From Bacteroidales bacterium (GTDB lineage Bacteria; Bacteroidota; Bacteroidia; Bacteroidales; UBA12077): 32,173 nucleotides of DNA. The DNA lies in assembly GCA_019038645.1 (NCBI GenBank), contig JAHOYT010000038.1:1-32173 (forward strand), given 5' to 3'. The position numbers and the translations under genes are program-made. Below the pieces are notes generated by a model, which had not been told where the DNA came from, made no database searches, and worked only from the letters and a program-made list of their open reading frames with translations. This document shows, one piece after another, positions 22,827-31,961 of the stretch; the first letter of the stretch is position 1, and each line of letters starts with the position of its first letter.

Positions 22827-25235
22827 ATGTTAAAAAATTATATAATTATAGCTATAAGAAATGCAATTCGGAATAAGGCATTTTCTTTAATTAATATATT
22901 AGGACTTTCTATTGGAATCGCATGTAGCCTTTATATTACATACTGGGTGAGAGATGAATTAAGTTTTGATAAATTTCATGATAAATCTGAACAAATTTAT
23001 CGCGTTTATTGGAAATCTGATAATCCACAAACTCGTACACCGCATCCAATGGCTCAAGCCTTAGTTTCTGATTACCCGGAAATTGAAAATGCGGTTAGTT
23101 TATCTCCTCTTTGGGGACCAGGATTAACTATTCCAACAATTTCAGTAAAATATGAAGACAAACGATTTGATGAAACAGGCTTTTACTCAGCTGATTCTAC
23201 ATTTTTTAAAGTATTTTCATTTAAACTACTTAAGGGAAATCCTAACACGGCAATGAAAGAGCCGGGTGGTGTCATAATCTCTGAGAAAATGGCTCATAAA
23301 TATTTTGGTTCCGCAGATCCATTAGATAAAATGATAACAATTACATTTGGAGAAGATCATAATCTTAAGATTGTAGGTGTAATAGAAAATATTCCTGCTA
23401 ACTCTCATTTTAAATTTGATTTTCTAATTTCTTATGTATCATTAAAATATGGAAATACAGGTGAATATTATACCTGGGCTGATTTTGGTCATTTTAATTA
23501 CATCTTACTTAAGAATATAAATGATGCTATAAAAATTGAAAAATCGTTAAACAAATGGTCCAAAAAATATATTGATTGGCCTGAAGAATATCGAATTGCA
23601 GTAGAATCTGGTATTATAGGATTTAGATTACAGGCAATTACAGACATACATTTACACTCAAATCTGAAATGGGAATTAGAACAAAATGGTAATTACAGTT
23701 ATATTTGGATCTTCTCCACTCTTGCAGTATTAATTATTGTTATTGCATGTATTAATTTCATGAATTTATCTACAGCCAAATCAACAAAAAGAGCTAAAGA
23801 AATTGGAATTAGAAAAGTAAGTGGAGCAAATAAACTTCAGATTCTGGGTCAATTTATGGGAGAATCTTTTTTCACAGTTGTTATCTCACTTTTTATTGCA
23901 ATTATACTTTTTGAAATATTCAGACCAGCTTTTAATAATCTAACTCTTAAGCAAATAACTATTAACTATTCTAATATTAGATTTATAATAGATATAGTTA
24001 TATTACTTGTTATTATCACAATTTTAGCCGGAATTTATCCCGCATTTTTTATGGCAAGATTCAAACCTAATGATGTTTTGAAAGGAAACACAAAATCCGG
24101 AGTATCTGGAATTGCTTTTCGACAATTAATGGTTATAATGCAATTTAGTATTTCAACTGCACTTATAATTGGAACACTTATCGTTTCACAACAAATAAAC
24201 TTTTTAAATAATGAAAAATTAGGAGTTGATTCTAATCAAATTATTGTTGTTCCTATAAAAGACAGAGGCATCTTACCACATATTGAATCACTTGAAGAAG
24301 AATTACTGAAGAATCAAAATATATTCGGAGTTTCAGCCATTTCTAATATTCCAGGTCGTCAGTTTAATCAAAATCCGATTCGCTGGTCACAAGTTGAAAA
24401 CGATGAGTATGCTTCCGAATTACACATAGATTATAACTTCCTCAAACTATTAAATCTAAATATGGTTGAAGGTCGTGAGTTTTCAAAAGATTTCAGAACC
24501 GACTCCCTGGATGCATTTATATTAAACGAAACTGCAGCTAAACTGTTTAACTGGGAAAGTGCAGTTAATGAAATTGTTATTTGGGATGATGATGAAATAA
24601 CACGCAAAGGGAAAGTAATTGGTGTTGTTGAAGACTTTCATTTTCAATCACTCCATAAAAATATTGAACCATTAATTATAAAAATTTCACCTACTGAATA
24701 TAATTATTTACTTGTAAGAATTGATGCTGATAAATTTGATAAAATAAATCTATATATCCAGTCAAAACTTGAAGAAATGAACTATAATGCAGATTATAGC
24801 AGTTTTTTCCTAAACGATGATATATCAAATCTATACAGTGCTGAAAATCAAATGAAAAAAATGTTTTTCTATTTTACTCTTTTTGCAATTTTAATATCAT
24901 GCTTAGGTTTGTTTGGTTTAGCATTATTTATGACAGAACAACGAACAAAGGAAATTGGAGTTAGACGCGTTCACGGAGCATCTATTTTGAATATAATGTT
25001 AATTCTTTCAAAACAATTTCTAAAATGGGTATTAGTAGCTGTTGTAATTGCCATTCCTGTCGCTTTTATTGTAATGCAAAACTGGTTGCAAAATTTTGCT
25101 TACAAAATCACTTTACAATGGTGGGTATTTATTATCGCTGGGATACTTTCCTTATTAATTGCCTTAATTACCGTAAGCTACCAAACGTATAAAACTGCCA
25201 TAAAGAATCCTATTGATAGTCTTCGTTATGAGTAA
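22827..25235 (+). CDS. ABC transporter permease, duplicated FtsX/MacB type
   Basis: An 802-residue membrane protein with the Bacteroidota-type duplicated permease layout: an N-terminal helix (INILGLSIGIACSLYITYWV, about 21-40), a large periplasmic MacB-like core domain, three helices (about 290-420) holding the coupling motif EIGIRKVSGANK, then a second helix/core/three-helix half with EIGVRRVHGAS. It ends in the usual NPIDSLRYE. Such proteins work in mechanotransmission or export of peptides, lipids or antibiotics with a separate ATPase, which is not encoded here. I chose the ATG at 22827 (MLKNYIIIAIRNAIRN) because family members begin here; the 34 residues upstream in the same frame are not family-like and include the leader hairpin. 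Confidence 0.9.
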   Translation: MLKNYIIIAIRNAIRNKAFSLINILGLSIGIACSLYITYWVRDELSFDKFHDKSEQIYRVYWKSDNPQTRTPHPMAQALVSDYPEIENAVSLSPLWGPGLTIPTISVKYEDKRFDETGFYSADSTFFKVFSFKLLKGNPNTAMKEPGGVIISEKMAHKYFGSADPLDKMITITFGEDHNLKIVGVIENIPANSHFKFDFLISYVSLKYGNTGEYYTWADFGHFNYILLKNINDAIKIEKSLNKWSKKYIDWPEEYRIAVESGIIGFRLQAITDIHLHSNLKWELEQNGNYSYIWIFSTLAVLIIVIACINFMNLSTAKSTKRAKEIGIRKVSGANKLQILGQFMGESFFTVVISLFIAIILFEIFRPAFNNLTLKQITINYSNIRFIIDIVILLVIITILAGIYPAFFMARFKPNDVLKGNTKSGVSGIAFRQLMVIMQFSISTALIIGTLIVSQQINFLNNEKLGVDSNQIIVVPIKDRGILPHIESLEEELLKNQNIFGVSAISNIPGRQFNQNPIRWSQVENDEYASELHIDYNFLKLLNLNMVEGREFSKDFRTDSLDAFILNETAAKLFNWESAVNEIVIWDDDEITRKGKVIGVVEDFHFQSLHKNIEPLIIKISPTEYNYLLVRIDADKFDKINLYIQSKLEEMNYNADYSSFFLNDDISNLYSAENQMKKMFFYFTLFAILISCLGLFGLALFMTEQRTKEIGVRRVHGASILNIMLILSKQFLKWVLVAVVIAIPVAFIVMQNWLQNFAYKITLQWWVFIIAGILSLLIALITVSYQTYKTAIKNPIDSLRYE

Positions 25236-25261
25236 TAAGTAATGAATTTTAATAGATATAT

Positions 25262-25293
25262 GCAGCATAACAATAGTTATGCTGCTTTTTTTT
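25262..25293 (+). terminator. Intrinsic terminator of the first permease gene
   Basis: GCAGCATAAC (25262-25271) pairs perfectly with GTTATGCTGC (25276-25285) around AATA, followed by eight T residues. Confidence 0.92.
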
Positions 25294-25418
25294 ATTTGAA
25301 TACATCAGATAAATACATAAAACGTGTTTACATAAATTTTGCAATTATTAACATAATTTAATTTTTGATATGTAATAATCTTAGTTTATTCGCTACTTAC
25401 CTACTTAAATTAAACTTT

Positions 25419-26696
25419 ATGAAATATTTATTATCACTACTTCTATTAGTTTCATTAACTGCAGGAGCTCAAGAAAATATTCAATTTCCGAGTATTAGTT
25501 TAGCAAATAGCATCGAATACAAAGACACATCTTTTACAGACAATCATCCCGGATGTGGATTTCTTATTGATATAGGTAATGAAATACTTGCTGTAACCTG
25601 TAAACATGCATTATGGGAAAATAAACCTTTAAATGTTACTACAGTTGAAATAAATGAACATATAACAAGTTGGAAGATGTTTGTCAGAAATGATCCATCC
25701 CAATATGTAGTTTTAGATAAATTAATAAATAATAATCCATCAGAGAAAATTGGTGAATGGAATACAGATAAGGACTTTTTGGTTTTTACTGTAAAAGAAA
25801 ATCATTCTAACGTTAAAGCTTTAAAATTAGCATCGGAAAGAGCACACTCTAACGATACCATTTATAAAATTGGTTGGAGTTTTAAAGATAAAGAAGTACC
25901 ACAGCAAACATACATCTCCAAAATACATAAATACTTAGGACCAAGTATATTAATTCAGGATTTAATCAGATCCTTTCAAGCAGGCACAAGTGGTTCTCCT
26001 GTAATAAATAAAAACCAAGAACTTTTAGGAATTGTTTCGACTTGGAAATACGATAATGAAACTCAAGCGTGGTACGGAGCTCCTTGTTCAACCGATTATC
26101 TTATTGAAGTTATATACCAGCATTGGTTGCAAAAGAACAATCAACAAATAAATTATGATTCTTTTAATTCTTTTGTTGATAATTATGAGAAAACTAATAA
26201 TTGCAATTTAGTTATCTCAACAAATTTGCTAACTAATTTATTCTTTGACAACTGGTTAAGAAATAACAACAAAGAAATAGGAATAATTGCTGATTTTGAA
26301 TTATTTAAAAATACCGTAGCAAATACATTAAATATTAAACTTGAAGACAATCCATATATTATAAACACTCTACGTTTTAACGAATGGAAAGTCAACTATT
26401 TAAAAGACATATCTTCAATTGAGTACCTAAAGCGAGAAGACATAAATTTTACATATGATTTTATGATGTTGAGTATGTTTGCAATAGAATTAATAGATTC
26501 AAATAAGTTGGATGAAGCAATTGAAATAATGACTTTTACTACAAATAAGTTTCCGGATAACGGTCAGGTTTATGCTTTTTTGGCTGATGTTTATTCTGCA
26601 AAAGGTGATTCTGAAAATGCACGAATCAATTATGAAAAATGCTTGAAATATTATCCCGGATATCCTTATGCAAAGGATAAATTGAGAAACTTATAA
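25419..26696 (+). CDS. Secreted trypsin-like serine protease with C-terminal TPRs
   Basis: A 425-residue protein with a Sec signal peptide (MKYLLSLLLLVSLTAGAQ, cleavage near 18). The chymotrypsin-fold triad is readable: H63 in TCKHAL, D119 in DKDFLVF and S191 in GTSGSP (189-194). The last 60 residues form two tetratricopeptide-like helices (AIEIMTFTTNKFPDNGQVYA and the following YEKCLKYYPGYPYAKDKL). The 170-residue middle has no motif I recognise. Role and substrate are unknown; periplasmic quality control or signalling are possible. I start at 25419 because the signal peptide begins there; an ATG at 25365 would add 18 residues ahead of it. It is convergent with the histidine kinase gene, leaving 22 bases between stops. 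Confidence 0.8.
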   Translation: MKYLLSLLLLVSLTAGAQENIQFPSISLANSIEYKDTSFTDNHPGCGFLIDIGNEILAVTCKHALWENKPLNVTTVEINEHITSWKMFVRNDPSQYVVLDKLINNNPSEKIGEWNTDKDFLVFTVKENHSNVKALKLASERAHSNDTIYKIGWSFKDKEVPQQTYISKIHKYLGPSILIQDLIRSFQAGTSGSPVINKNQELLGIVSTWKYDNETQAWYGAPCSTDYLIEVIYQHWLQKNNQQINYDSFNSFVDNYEKTNNCNLVISTNLLTNLFFDNWLRNNNKEIGIIADFELFKNTVANTLNIKLEDNPYIINTLRFNEWKVNYLKDISSIEYLKREDINFTYDFMMLSMFAIELIDSNKLDEAIEIMTFTTNKFPDNGQVYAFLADVYSAKGDSENARINYEKCLKYYPGYPYAKDKLRNL

Positions 26697-26707
26697 TTAT
26701 GATTTGC

Positions 26708-26746
26708 AGGAGCTACTTTTACAATTTAATTTTGAAAGTAGTTCCT
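26708..26746. terminator. Possible bidirectional terminator between convergent genes
   Basis: AGGAGCTACTTT (26708-26719) pairs with AAAGTAGTTCCT (26735-26746), 12 pairs including one G-U, around a 15-base AT-rich loop. The arm overlaps the last codons of the kinase gene and no clear T tract follows on either strand. Confidence 0.35.
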
Positions 26747-28053
26747 TCATTAATTTTCGAGATAACAGAAATAGTTCCTTTGTGTAAATTTATAATTTGT
26801 TTAACGAGGCTTAATCCAATTCCAGTACCTTTTTCTTTTGTTGTATAGAAAGGAATAAAAATATCGTCCAGCTTTTCTGCTTCAATGCCTTTACCGTTAT
26901 CAGTAATACTAATAATTACATCTTCATTTAGGCTTTTTAATGATATTTCAATTTCTGGAGTCTTTATCTCTTTAACAGCTTCAAATGCATTTTTTAGTAG
27001 ATTTATTATTGCCTGTTCCAATAGCTTATCATCTATCTCATGTTTAATTCCATCATCTAAATTCAAAATACATTTTACTTCTAAGCTCTTAAAATCATTC
27101 TTAAAAATATTAACAGAATTCAGAATAACTTCAGAAATATTTGATTTAACAATATTCAATATACCAACCTGAGTTAGCTTTCTGTAATTCTTAACAAATT
27201 GCATCAGACTTTCACTACGTTTTTCAATAATCTCAACATCTTCAATAGCTTCTTTAATAGTTTCGCTTTGGTCTTCTACAGTGCTTATATTTTCATTAAG
27301 TGAGCGACGAATTGAATATGTTAAATTGGTTATTGGTGCAATTGAATTCATTATTTCATGCGTTAATACCCGGATCAATTTTTGCCATGAATCCAACTCT
27401 TTTTTATCAAGTTCAGCAGTAATATTTTGCAATGAAACCAAATTAATATATTCGTTATTAATTTTTATTTGCTCCTTCTGCACAAATATTTGTACAGGCT
27501 CATTATCAATTATCAATCTTAACTGAAAGGCTAATACAGGCTGATCTACAGTTAATTTATTTACTAATTCTATATTTACATCTCTTAGCTCATTAATAGA
27601 TTTTATCCTTTCTATTTTAAGTAATTTCTCGAATGCTGAATTAATATATTGAATATCTCCATTATTGTTAAAAGCCACAAGTCCTATGTTTATTTGTTCA
27701 ATTACAAATTGCAGAAACTGATATTGCTTTTCTCTTTCAATTCTACCATCAATTATTAAATCAGCTGTATTGTTTAAGATCTTTGCCAGCTCAGAAAAGT
27801 TACCCTTTAAATTAGATGAAAATCGATAAGCAGAATCATTAATATTTAAAAGCTGAAGAAATCTCACTATTTCACTATTCATTTTATATAAATAGTGAAT
27901 TAATGCCACGGATTGAAGTCCTAATAATAAAATACACAAGAACTTTGTATATGCTTTTTGCTCATTCTGTAGCTCAATACCAAACCATATTGCAGTAATT
28001 ACAATTAAGATAATTCTTATTACAATATTTAAATTAAAACGTTTATATCCCAT
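26719..28053 (-). CDS. Membrane sensor histidine kinase (NtrB-like)
   Basis: A 444-residue kinase with two N-terminal membrane helices (about 9-25 and 37-56) and almost no external loop, a PAS-like region (about 115-215), phospho-acceptor H232 in LTHEIMNS, and an ATPase domain with N-box NLLKNAFEAV (351-360), G1 DNGKGI (385-390), F-box FIPFYTTK and G2 GTGIGL (409-414). It lacks a large extracellular sensor, so it probably senses a membrane or cytoplasmic cue. The gene overlaps the upstream NtrC-type regulator by 11 bases, making the pair a cognate two-component system. Its neighbours are FtsX-type permeases, as commonly found with this class in Bacteroidota. Confidence 0.93.
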   Translation of the reverse strand: MGYKRFNLNIVIRIILIVITAIWFGIELQNEQKAYTKFLCILLLGLQSVALIHYLYKMNSEIVRFLQLLNINDSAYRFSSNLKGNFSELAKILNNTADLIIDGRIEREKQYQFLQFVIEQINIGLVAFNNNGDIQYINSAFEKLLKIERIKSINELRDVNIELVNKLTVDQPVLAFQLRLIIDNEPVQIFVQKEQIKINNEYINLVSLQNITAELDKKELDSWQKLIRVLTHEIMNSIAPITNLTYSIRRSLNENISTVEDQSETIKEAIEDVEIIEKRSESLMQFVKNYRKLTQVGILNIVKSNISEVILNSVNIFKNDFKSLEVKCILNLDDGIKHEIDDKLLEQAIINLLKNAFEAVKEIKTPEIEISLKSLNEDVIISITDNGKGIEAEKLDDIFIPFYTTKEKGTGIGLSLVKQIINLHKGTISVISKINEGTTFKIKL

Positions 28054-29413
28054 GTTTACTCATTTTTGAATATAGTGATGTCCTTGAAATACCTAATACT
28101 TTTGATGCTTTGGAGATATTTCCTTTTGCATCATTTATTGCCTTTTCAATAGCTGATTTTTCCAACTGATCCAAATTTAAAGTAAACAAATCATCATTGC
28201 GCGAAACAGACATATTTCCGCCAAATAAATCATCAGACTTAATTATACCATCATCATTTAAAATTACAGCTTTTTCGATAGTATGCTTTAATTCTCTGAT
28301 ATTACCTGGCCACATATATTTTAACAAACTATCGTACGCTGCTGTGTTAATTCTTATGTTAGCTTTATTATACCGTAAGGAATATCTTTTTAAAAAGTAA
28401 TCAGCAATTAGAACAATATCTTCATTTCGATCTTTTAATGCAGGGTTAGTAATTTCAATGGTATTAATTCTAAAATAAAGGTCATCGCGAAAAATCTGAT
28501 TTTCAATCATTTCTCTAATATTCTTATTGGTTGCACAAATTAATCGCACATCAAATTGAATTGATTTAGAAGAACCTACTGGAGTAAATTCTCGATTTTG
28601 AATAACAGTTAGCAGCTTTGATTGCAAATTAACAGAAAGGTTCCCAATTTCATCCAAGAATAGTGTTCCTCCTGTTGCAGCTTCGATTCTTCCAATTTTA
28701 TCTTCTTTTGCATCAGTAAACGCTCCTTTTACATGACCAAACAGCTCACTTTCAAAAATATTCTCGTTTAAGGTATTCAAATCCACACTTAAAAAAATTT
28801 TATCGCTTCTCTCCGATCTATTATGAATTTCACGAGCAATAAGTTCTTTTCCGGTTCCATTTTCACCGAGTATTAAAATATTAGCATCCGTTTTAGCAAC
28901 TTTATTAACTGTATTTAACACCTGTTTTATTGATTCAGAATCTCCAATTATTGGATCTACTTTACTCTGAATCTCATCAACTACGGACTTATTACTTTTC
29001 TTTAATTGATTAATTTCCAGCTTAGATTTTCTAAGATCAATAGCATTTTGTAAGGTAGCTATTAGCTTCTGTGGTTCCCACGGTTTTGTTACAAAATTAG
29101 TGGCTCCTTCCTGCATGGCGTTGACAGCCATATCAACATCGCCATATGCGGTAATTAAAATAACTACGATAGATTCATCTATTTGCTTTATGCGTTTCAG
29201 CCAATGTAATCCATCTCTTCCAGACTGATCTCCTTCAGTAAAATTCATATCTAAAAGAACTACATCAATATCTTTTGATTTTAAATATGATGGTATTTGT
29301 TTAGGATCAGAAATCGTGCTTATATCTTCAAAATCAAATTTTAGCATTCGATTCAAGGATTTTAAAAGATCCTGATTATCGTCTACTGCCAGTATATTTC
29401 CTTCTTTTTTCAT
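28043..29413 (-). CDS. NtrC-family sigma-54-dependent response regulator
   Basis: A 456-residue three-domain regulator. The receiver domain has D10/D11, phospho-acceptor D55 in VVLLDMNF and K110 in FVTKPWEP. The AAA+ domain has Walker A GENGTGKE (183-190), the sigma-54 contact loop GAFTDA (230-235, a variant of GAFTGA), Walker B GGTLFLDEIGN (248-258) and a conserved FRDDLYFRIN stretch (308-317). A Fis-type HTH closes the protein (about 417-456, ISKASKVLGISRTSLYSKM). It is transcribed ahead of its kinase gene and divergently from the second permease, whose promoter region carries a sigma-54-like sequence. GAFTDA occurs in functional family members, so loss of activity is not implied. Confidence 0.94.
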   Translation of the reverse strand: MKKEGNILAVDDNQDLLKSLNRMLKFDFEDISTISDPKQIPSYLKSKDIDVVLLDMNFTEGDQSGRDGLHWLKRIKQIDESIVVILITAYGDVDMAVNAMQEGATNFVTKPWEPQKLIATLQNAIDLRKSKLEINQLKKSNKSVVDEIQSKVDPIIGDSESIKQVLNTVNKVAKTDANILILGENGTGKELIAREIHNRSERSDKIFLSVDLNTLNENIFESELFGHVKGAFTDAKEDKIGRIEAATGGTLFLDEIGNLSVNLQSKLLTVIQNREFTPVGSSKSIQFDVRLICATNKNIREMIENQIFRDDLYFRINTIEITNPALKDRNEDIVLIADYFLKRYSLRYNKANIRINTAAYDSLLKYMWPGNIRELKHTIEKAVILNDDGIIKSDDLFGGNMSVSRNDDLFTLNLDQLEKSAIEKAINDAKGNISKASKVLGISRTSLYSKMSKHGI

Positions 29414-29435
29414 AAATTACATTAAATTTATAATT

Positions 29436-29443
29436 CAAATTTA
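29436..29443 (-). promoter_or_regulatory. -7 promoter box for the regulator-kinase operon
   Basis: On the minus strand TAAATTTG is a perfect TAnnTTTG box 22 bases before the regulator start. A -33 TTG candidate (29466-29468) lies 22 bases upstream, somewhat far. Confidence 0.4.
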
Positions 29444-29448
29444 TAAAA

Positions 29449-29492
29449 AAGTGTTAACATACCGACAATGAACTGACGGATTCTTAACACTT
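29449..29492. promoter_or_regulatory. Inverted repeat AAGTGTTAA/TTAACACTT, candidate operator
   Basis: AAGTGTTAA (29449-29457) and TTAACACTT (29484-29492) are perfect 9-base inverted arms 26 bases apart in the regulator/permease divergent interval. The same AAGTGTT/AACACTT half-sites occur at the other permease promoter (22713-22719, 22729-22735). Confidence 0.45.
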
Positions 29493-29553
29493 TCAAACAC
29501 CTAAATAGTAAATTGAAAATTTATATCCCTGATTATATGATACTTATCAAACA

Positions 29554-29569
29554 TGGCATAATATTCGGA
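29554..29569 (+). promoter_or_regulatory. Sigma-54-like promoter of the second permease
   Basis: TGGCATAATATTCGGA matches the -24 element TGGCA with exact -24/-12 spacing, but the -12 dinucleotide is GG rather than GC. The predicted start near 29580 lies 21 bases before the ATG at 29601. Confidence 0.35.
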
Positions 29570-29600
29570 ATTGAAAATTAAAATCATTAAAAATTATACT

Positions 29601-31934
29601 ATGTTTTTTAATTATATCAAAACCGCTTATCGCAATATGATGCGAAATTTTAGCCAGACACTTATCAATGTTTTAGGTTTGGCTGTTGGAATGACCTGTG
29701 CCCTTCTTATATTTTTATGGGTACATAATCAACTAAGTTATGATCAATCTCAAGAAAAGAAAGATCGAATTTATAGACTAGAAGCTGAGTGGGTTATATT
29801 ACCACCATATCTTGGGGATCTAATTGATAAATTACCTGAAGTTGAAGATTTAACACGATTATATTTTTGGTCTGTACCTACAGTAACATACAATGAAAAT
29901 TCGTTTAGCATTAACAATTTTGCTTATGTCGATAGCACTACATTTAATATATTCAATTTTGATTTTTTAAATGGGAGTCCAGAAAATGCCTTAGTTAATC
30001 CGTTTTCGCTTGTGCTTACCAAAAGTGTTTCGGATAATCTTTTTAAAGATGAAAACCCCATAGGAAAAGTTGTTTACATAAATAACAAAAGGCCATATAC
30101 TGTAACAGCTGTAGTTGATGATATTAAAAATCTACACATGGAAATAAATGCCTTTGCTGCTGTTCAGGATATTGCTAAATTAAGAGGTAACAATCGATTT
30201 TTGGAATCTCGAAATAATAATTTTCTAATATATTTATTGTTAAAAAAAGGTGTAAATAAAGAGGCATTTGAAGACAAGCTTAGATCATCTGATTTTAATA
30301 ATACTGATGATGAATTTGAATCTCATTTTTTACTTCGTCCATTTAATGAAATTTACTTTGCCACAGGTTTTAACGACGAAAGATTTGTAAAACATGGAAA
30401 TTATAACCTAGTTCTTGTTTTTAGTGCAATATCTGTTTTAATTCTACTAATTGCATGCATCAACTTTATTAATATTACAACTGCCAAAGCTCAGCAACGC
30501 GAAAAAGAAATTGGAATGAGGAAGATTGCTGGAGCTGGAAGAAAAAGATTGATTGTTCAATTTCTTGGTGAAACTCTTATATTAGTTCTTTTAGCACATA
30601 TCATAAGTATTGTATTATTAGAATATTTATTACCGCAATTTTGCTTAATAACTGGTGAAACAATTCATTTTAATTATTTATCTCCTGCTTTTCTGATTAT
30701 AGTAATTACTATTATTATTACAACAACATTCATTTCAGGGTTTTATCCTTCTTTATACTTATCATCAGTTAAACCTGTATTAATATTGAAAGGGAAATCG
30801 GGTGGTAGCACAAAAGGTAGTTTAAGAAAAATATTAATGACCATTCAATTCTCTATCTCAATATTCTTAATCATATCAACATTAGTTATAGTAAAACAGT
30901 TAAACTTCGTATTAAATAAGGATTTAGGTTGGAATCAAAAAAATATTATAACTTTTAAACTTAGAGGAGATAAGTTTAACGGCGAACAAGAGTTTGTTGA
31001 AAACTCAAAAGATGCTTTCATAAATGAAATGTTATCGAATAAGGATATTGAACATGTAACATTTCTTAATCAATTACCAGGAAGCATATCTAATACATGG
31101 ACATGGAGTTTGAATGGAGAAGAATATCCACTGAAAATTATAAATTCAGATCCTGAATTTATAAAAGCATTAGATATTCCAATTATTGACGGTAGGAATT
31201 TCTCATGGGAAAATGAAAGCGATAAAGACCGAAAAGCTATAATAAACGAAGCAGCTGTTAAATATCTTAGACTGGAAAATCCTATTGGATCTATAGTAAA
31301 CGATGGCTCCTTTGAAATAATTGGCGTAGTTAAAGATTTCAATTTTAACTCTTTACATAATACGGTTGAGCCAATGGGTATAATCTATAACTACTGGACA
31401 TCTGTTGCTTGTATTAAGTTTAATTCAACTAATATTACTCAAACAGTTAAATACATTGAAAATGTATTTCATGAGTTTTGTCCAAATGTTCCATTCGATT
31501 ATTCCTTTATGGACGATACTTTAACTAAACAATACAAACAAGAAATACGATTATCCAAATTGCTTATTTCATTTGCATTTGTAGCCATATTTATCGCCAG
31601 TTTAGGACTTTTTGGAATGTCAGCATTTATGGGAACTACTAGAAGAAAAGAAATTGGCATAAGAAAAGCTTTAGGATCTTCAACATCCGAAATTATGTAT
31701 TTGTTTTCATCAAGCTTTGTTAAATGGATACTTATTTCCTTTTTAATTGCGAGTCCATTTGCATATTATGTATTAAAAGATTGGCTTACTCAATATCCAT
31801 ATCAAACCAATATAAGCTGGTGGGTATTTGTTGTTGCTTTATTTATTACATTATTTATTGCACTTGTAACAATCGGATATCAAGTTTTAAAATCTGCAAG
31901 AACAAACCCCGTTGATTGTTTAAGATATGAATAA
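29601..31934 (+). CDS. ABC transporter permease, duplicated FtsX/MacB type
   Basis: A 777-residue paralogue of the permease at 22827, with the same plan: LINVLGLAVGMTCALLIFLW helix near the N-terminus, MacB-like periplasmic core, three helices with the coupling motif EIGMRKIAGAGR, second core domain, and C-terminal helices with EIGIRKALGSS, ending NPVDCLRYE. No ATPase partner is in the window. The ATG at 29601 (MFFNYIKTAYRNMMRN) is preferred over the in-frame TTG at 29571, since the latter would lie upstream of the predicted sigma-54 start. It is divergent from the NtrC-type regulator and probably one of its targets. Substrate unknown. Confidence 0.9.
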   Translation: MFFNYIKTAYRNMMRNFSQTLINVLGLAVGMTCALLIFLWVHNQLSYDQSQEKKDRIYRLEAEWVILPPYLGDLIDKLPEVEDLTRLYFWSVPTVTYNENSFSINNFAYVDSTTFNIFNFDFLNGSPENALVNPFSLVLTKSVSDNLFKDENPIGKVVYINNKRPYTVTAVVDDIKNLHMEINAFAAVQDIAKLRGNNRFLESRNNNFLIYLLLKKGVNKEAFEDKLRSSDFNNTDDEFESHFLLRPFNEIYFATGFNDERFVKHGNYNLVLVFSAISVLILLIACINFINITTAKAQQREKEIGMRKIAGAGRKRLIVQFLGETLILVLLAHIISIVLLEYLLPQFCLITGETIHFNYLSPAFLIIVITIIITTTFISGFYPSLYLSSVKPVLILKGKSGGSTKGSLRKILMTIQFSISIFLIISTLVIVKQLNFVLNKDLGWNQKNIITFKLRGDKFNGEQEFVENSKDAFINEMLSNKDIEHVTFLNQLPGSISNTWTWSLNGEEYPLKIINSDPEFIKALDIPIIDGRNFSWENESDKDRKAIINEAAVKYLRLENPIGSIVNDGSFEIIGVVKDFNFNSLHNTVEPMGIIYNYWTSVACIKFNSTNITQTVKYIENVFHEFCPNVPFDYSFMDDTLTKQYKQEIRLSKLLISFAFVAIFIASLGLFGMSAFMGTTRRKEIGIRKALGSSTSEIMYLFSSSFVKWILISFLIASPFAYYVLKDWLTQYPYQTNISWWVFVVALFITLFIALVTIGYQVLKSARTNPVDCLRYE

Positions 31935-31935
31935 G

Positions 31936-31961
31936 AAAAAGGAGCTTAGGCTCCTTTTTTT
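31936..31961. terminator. Bidirectional intrinsic terminator
   Basis: AAAAAGGAGC (31936-31945) pairs with GCTCCTTTTT (31950-31959) around TTAG. A-rich and T-rich flanks allow termination of both the permease transcript and the convergent minus-strand gene, whose stop codon (31960-31962) touches it. Confidence 0.8.

Noticed and set aside
29571-29600. TTG start for the second permease
   Set aside because: The ATG at 29601 matches family N-termini, and the TTG would lie ahead of the predicted sigma-54 start point.
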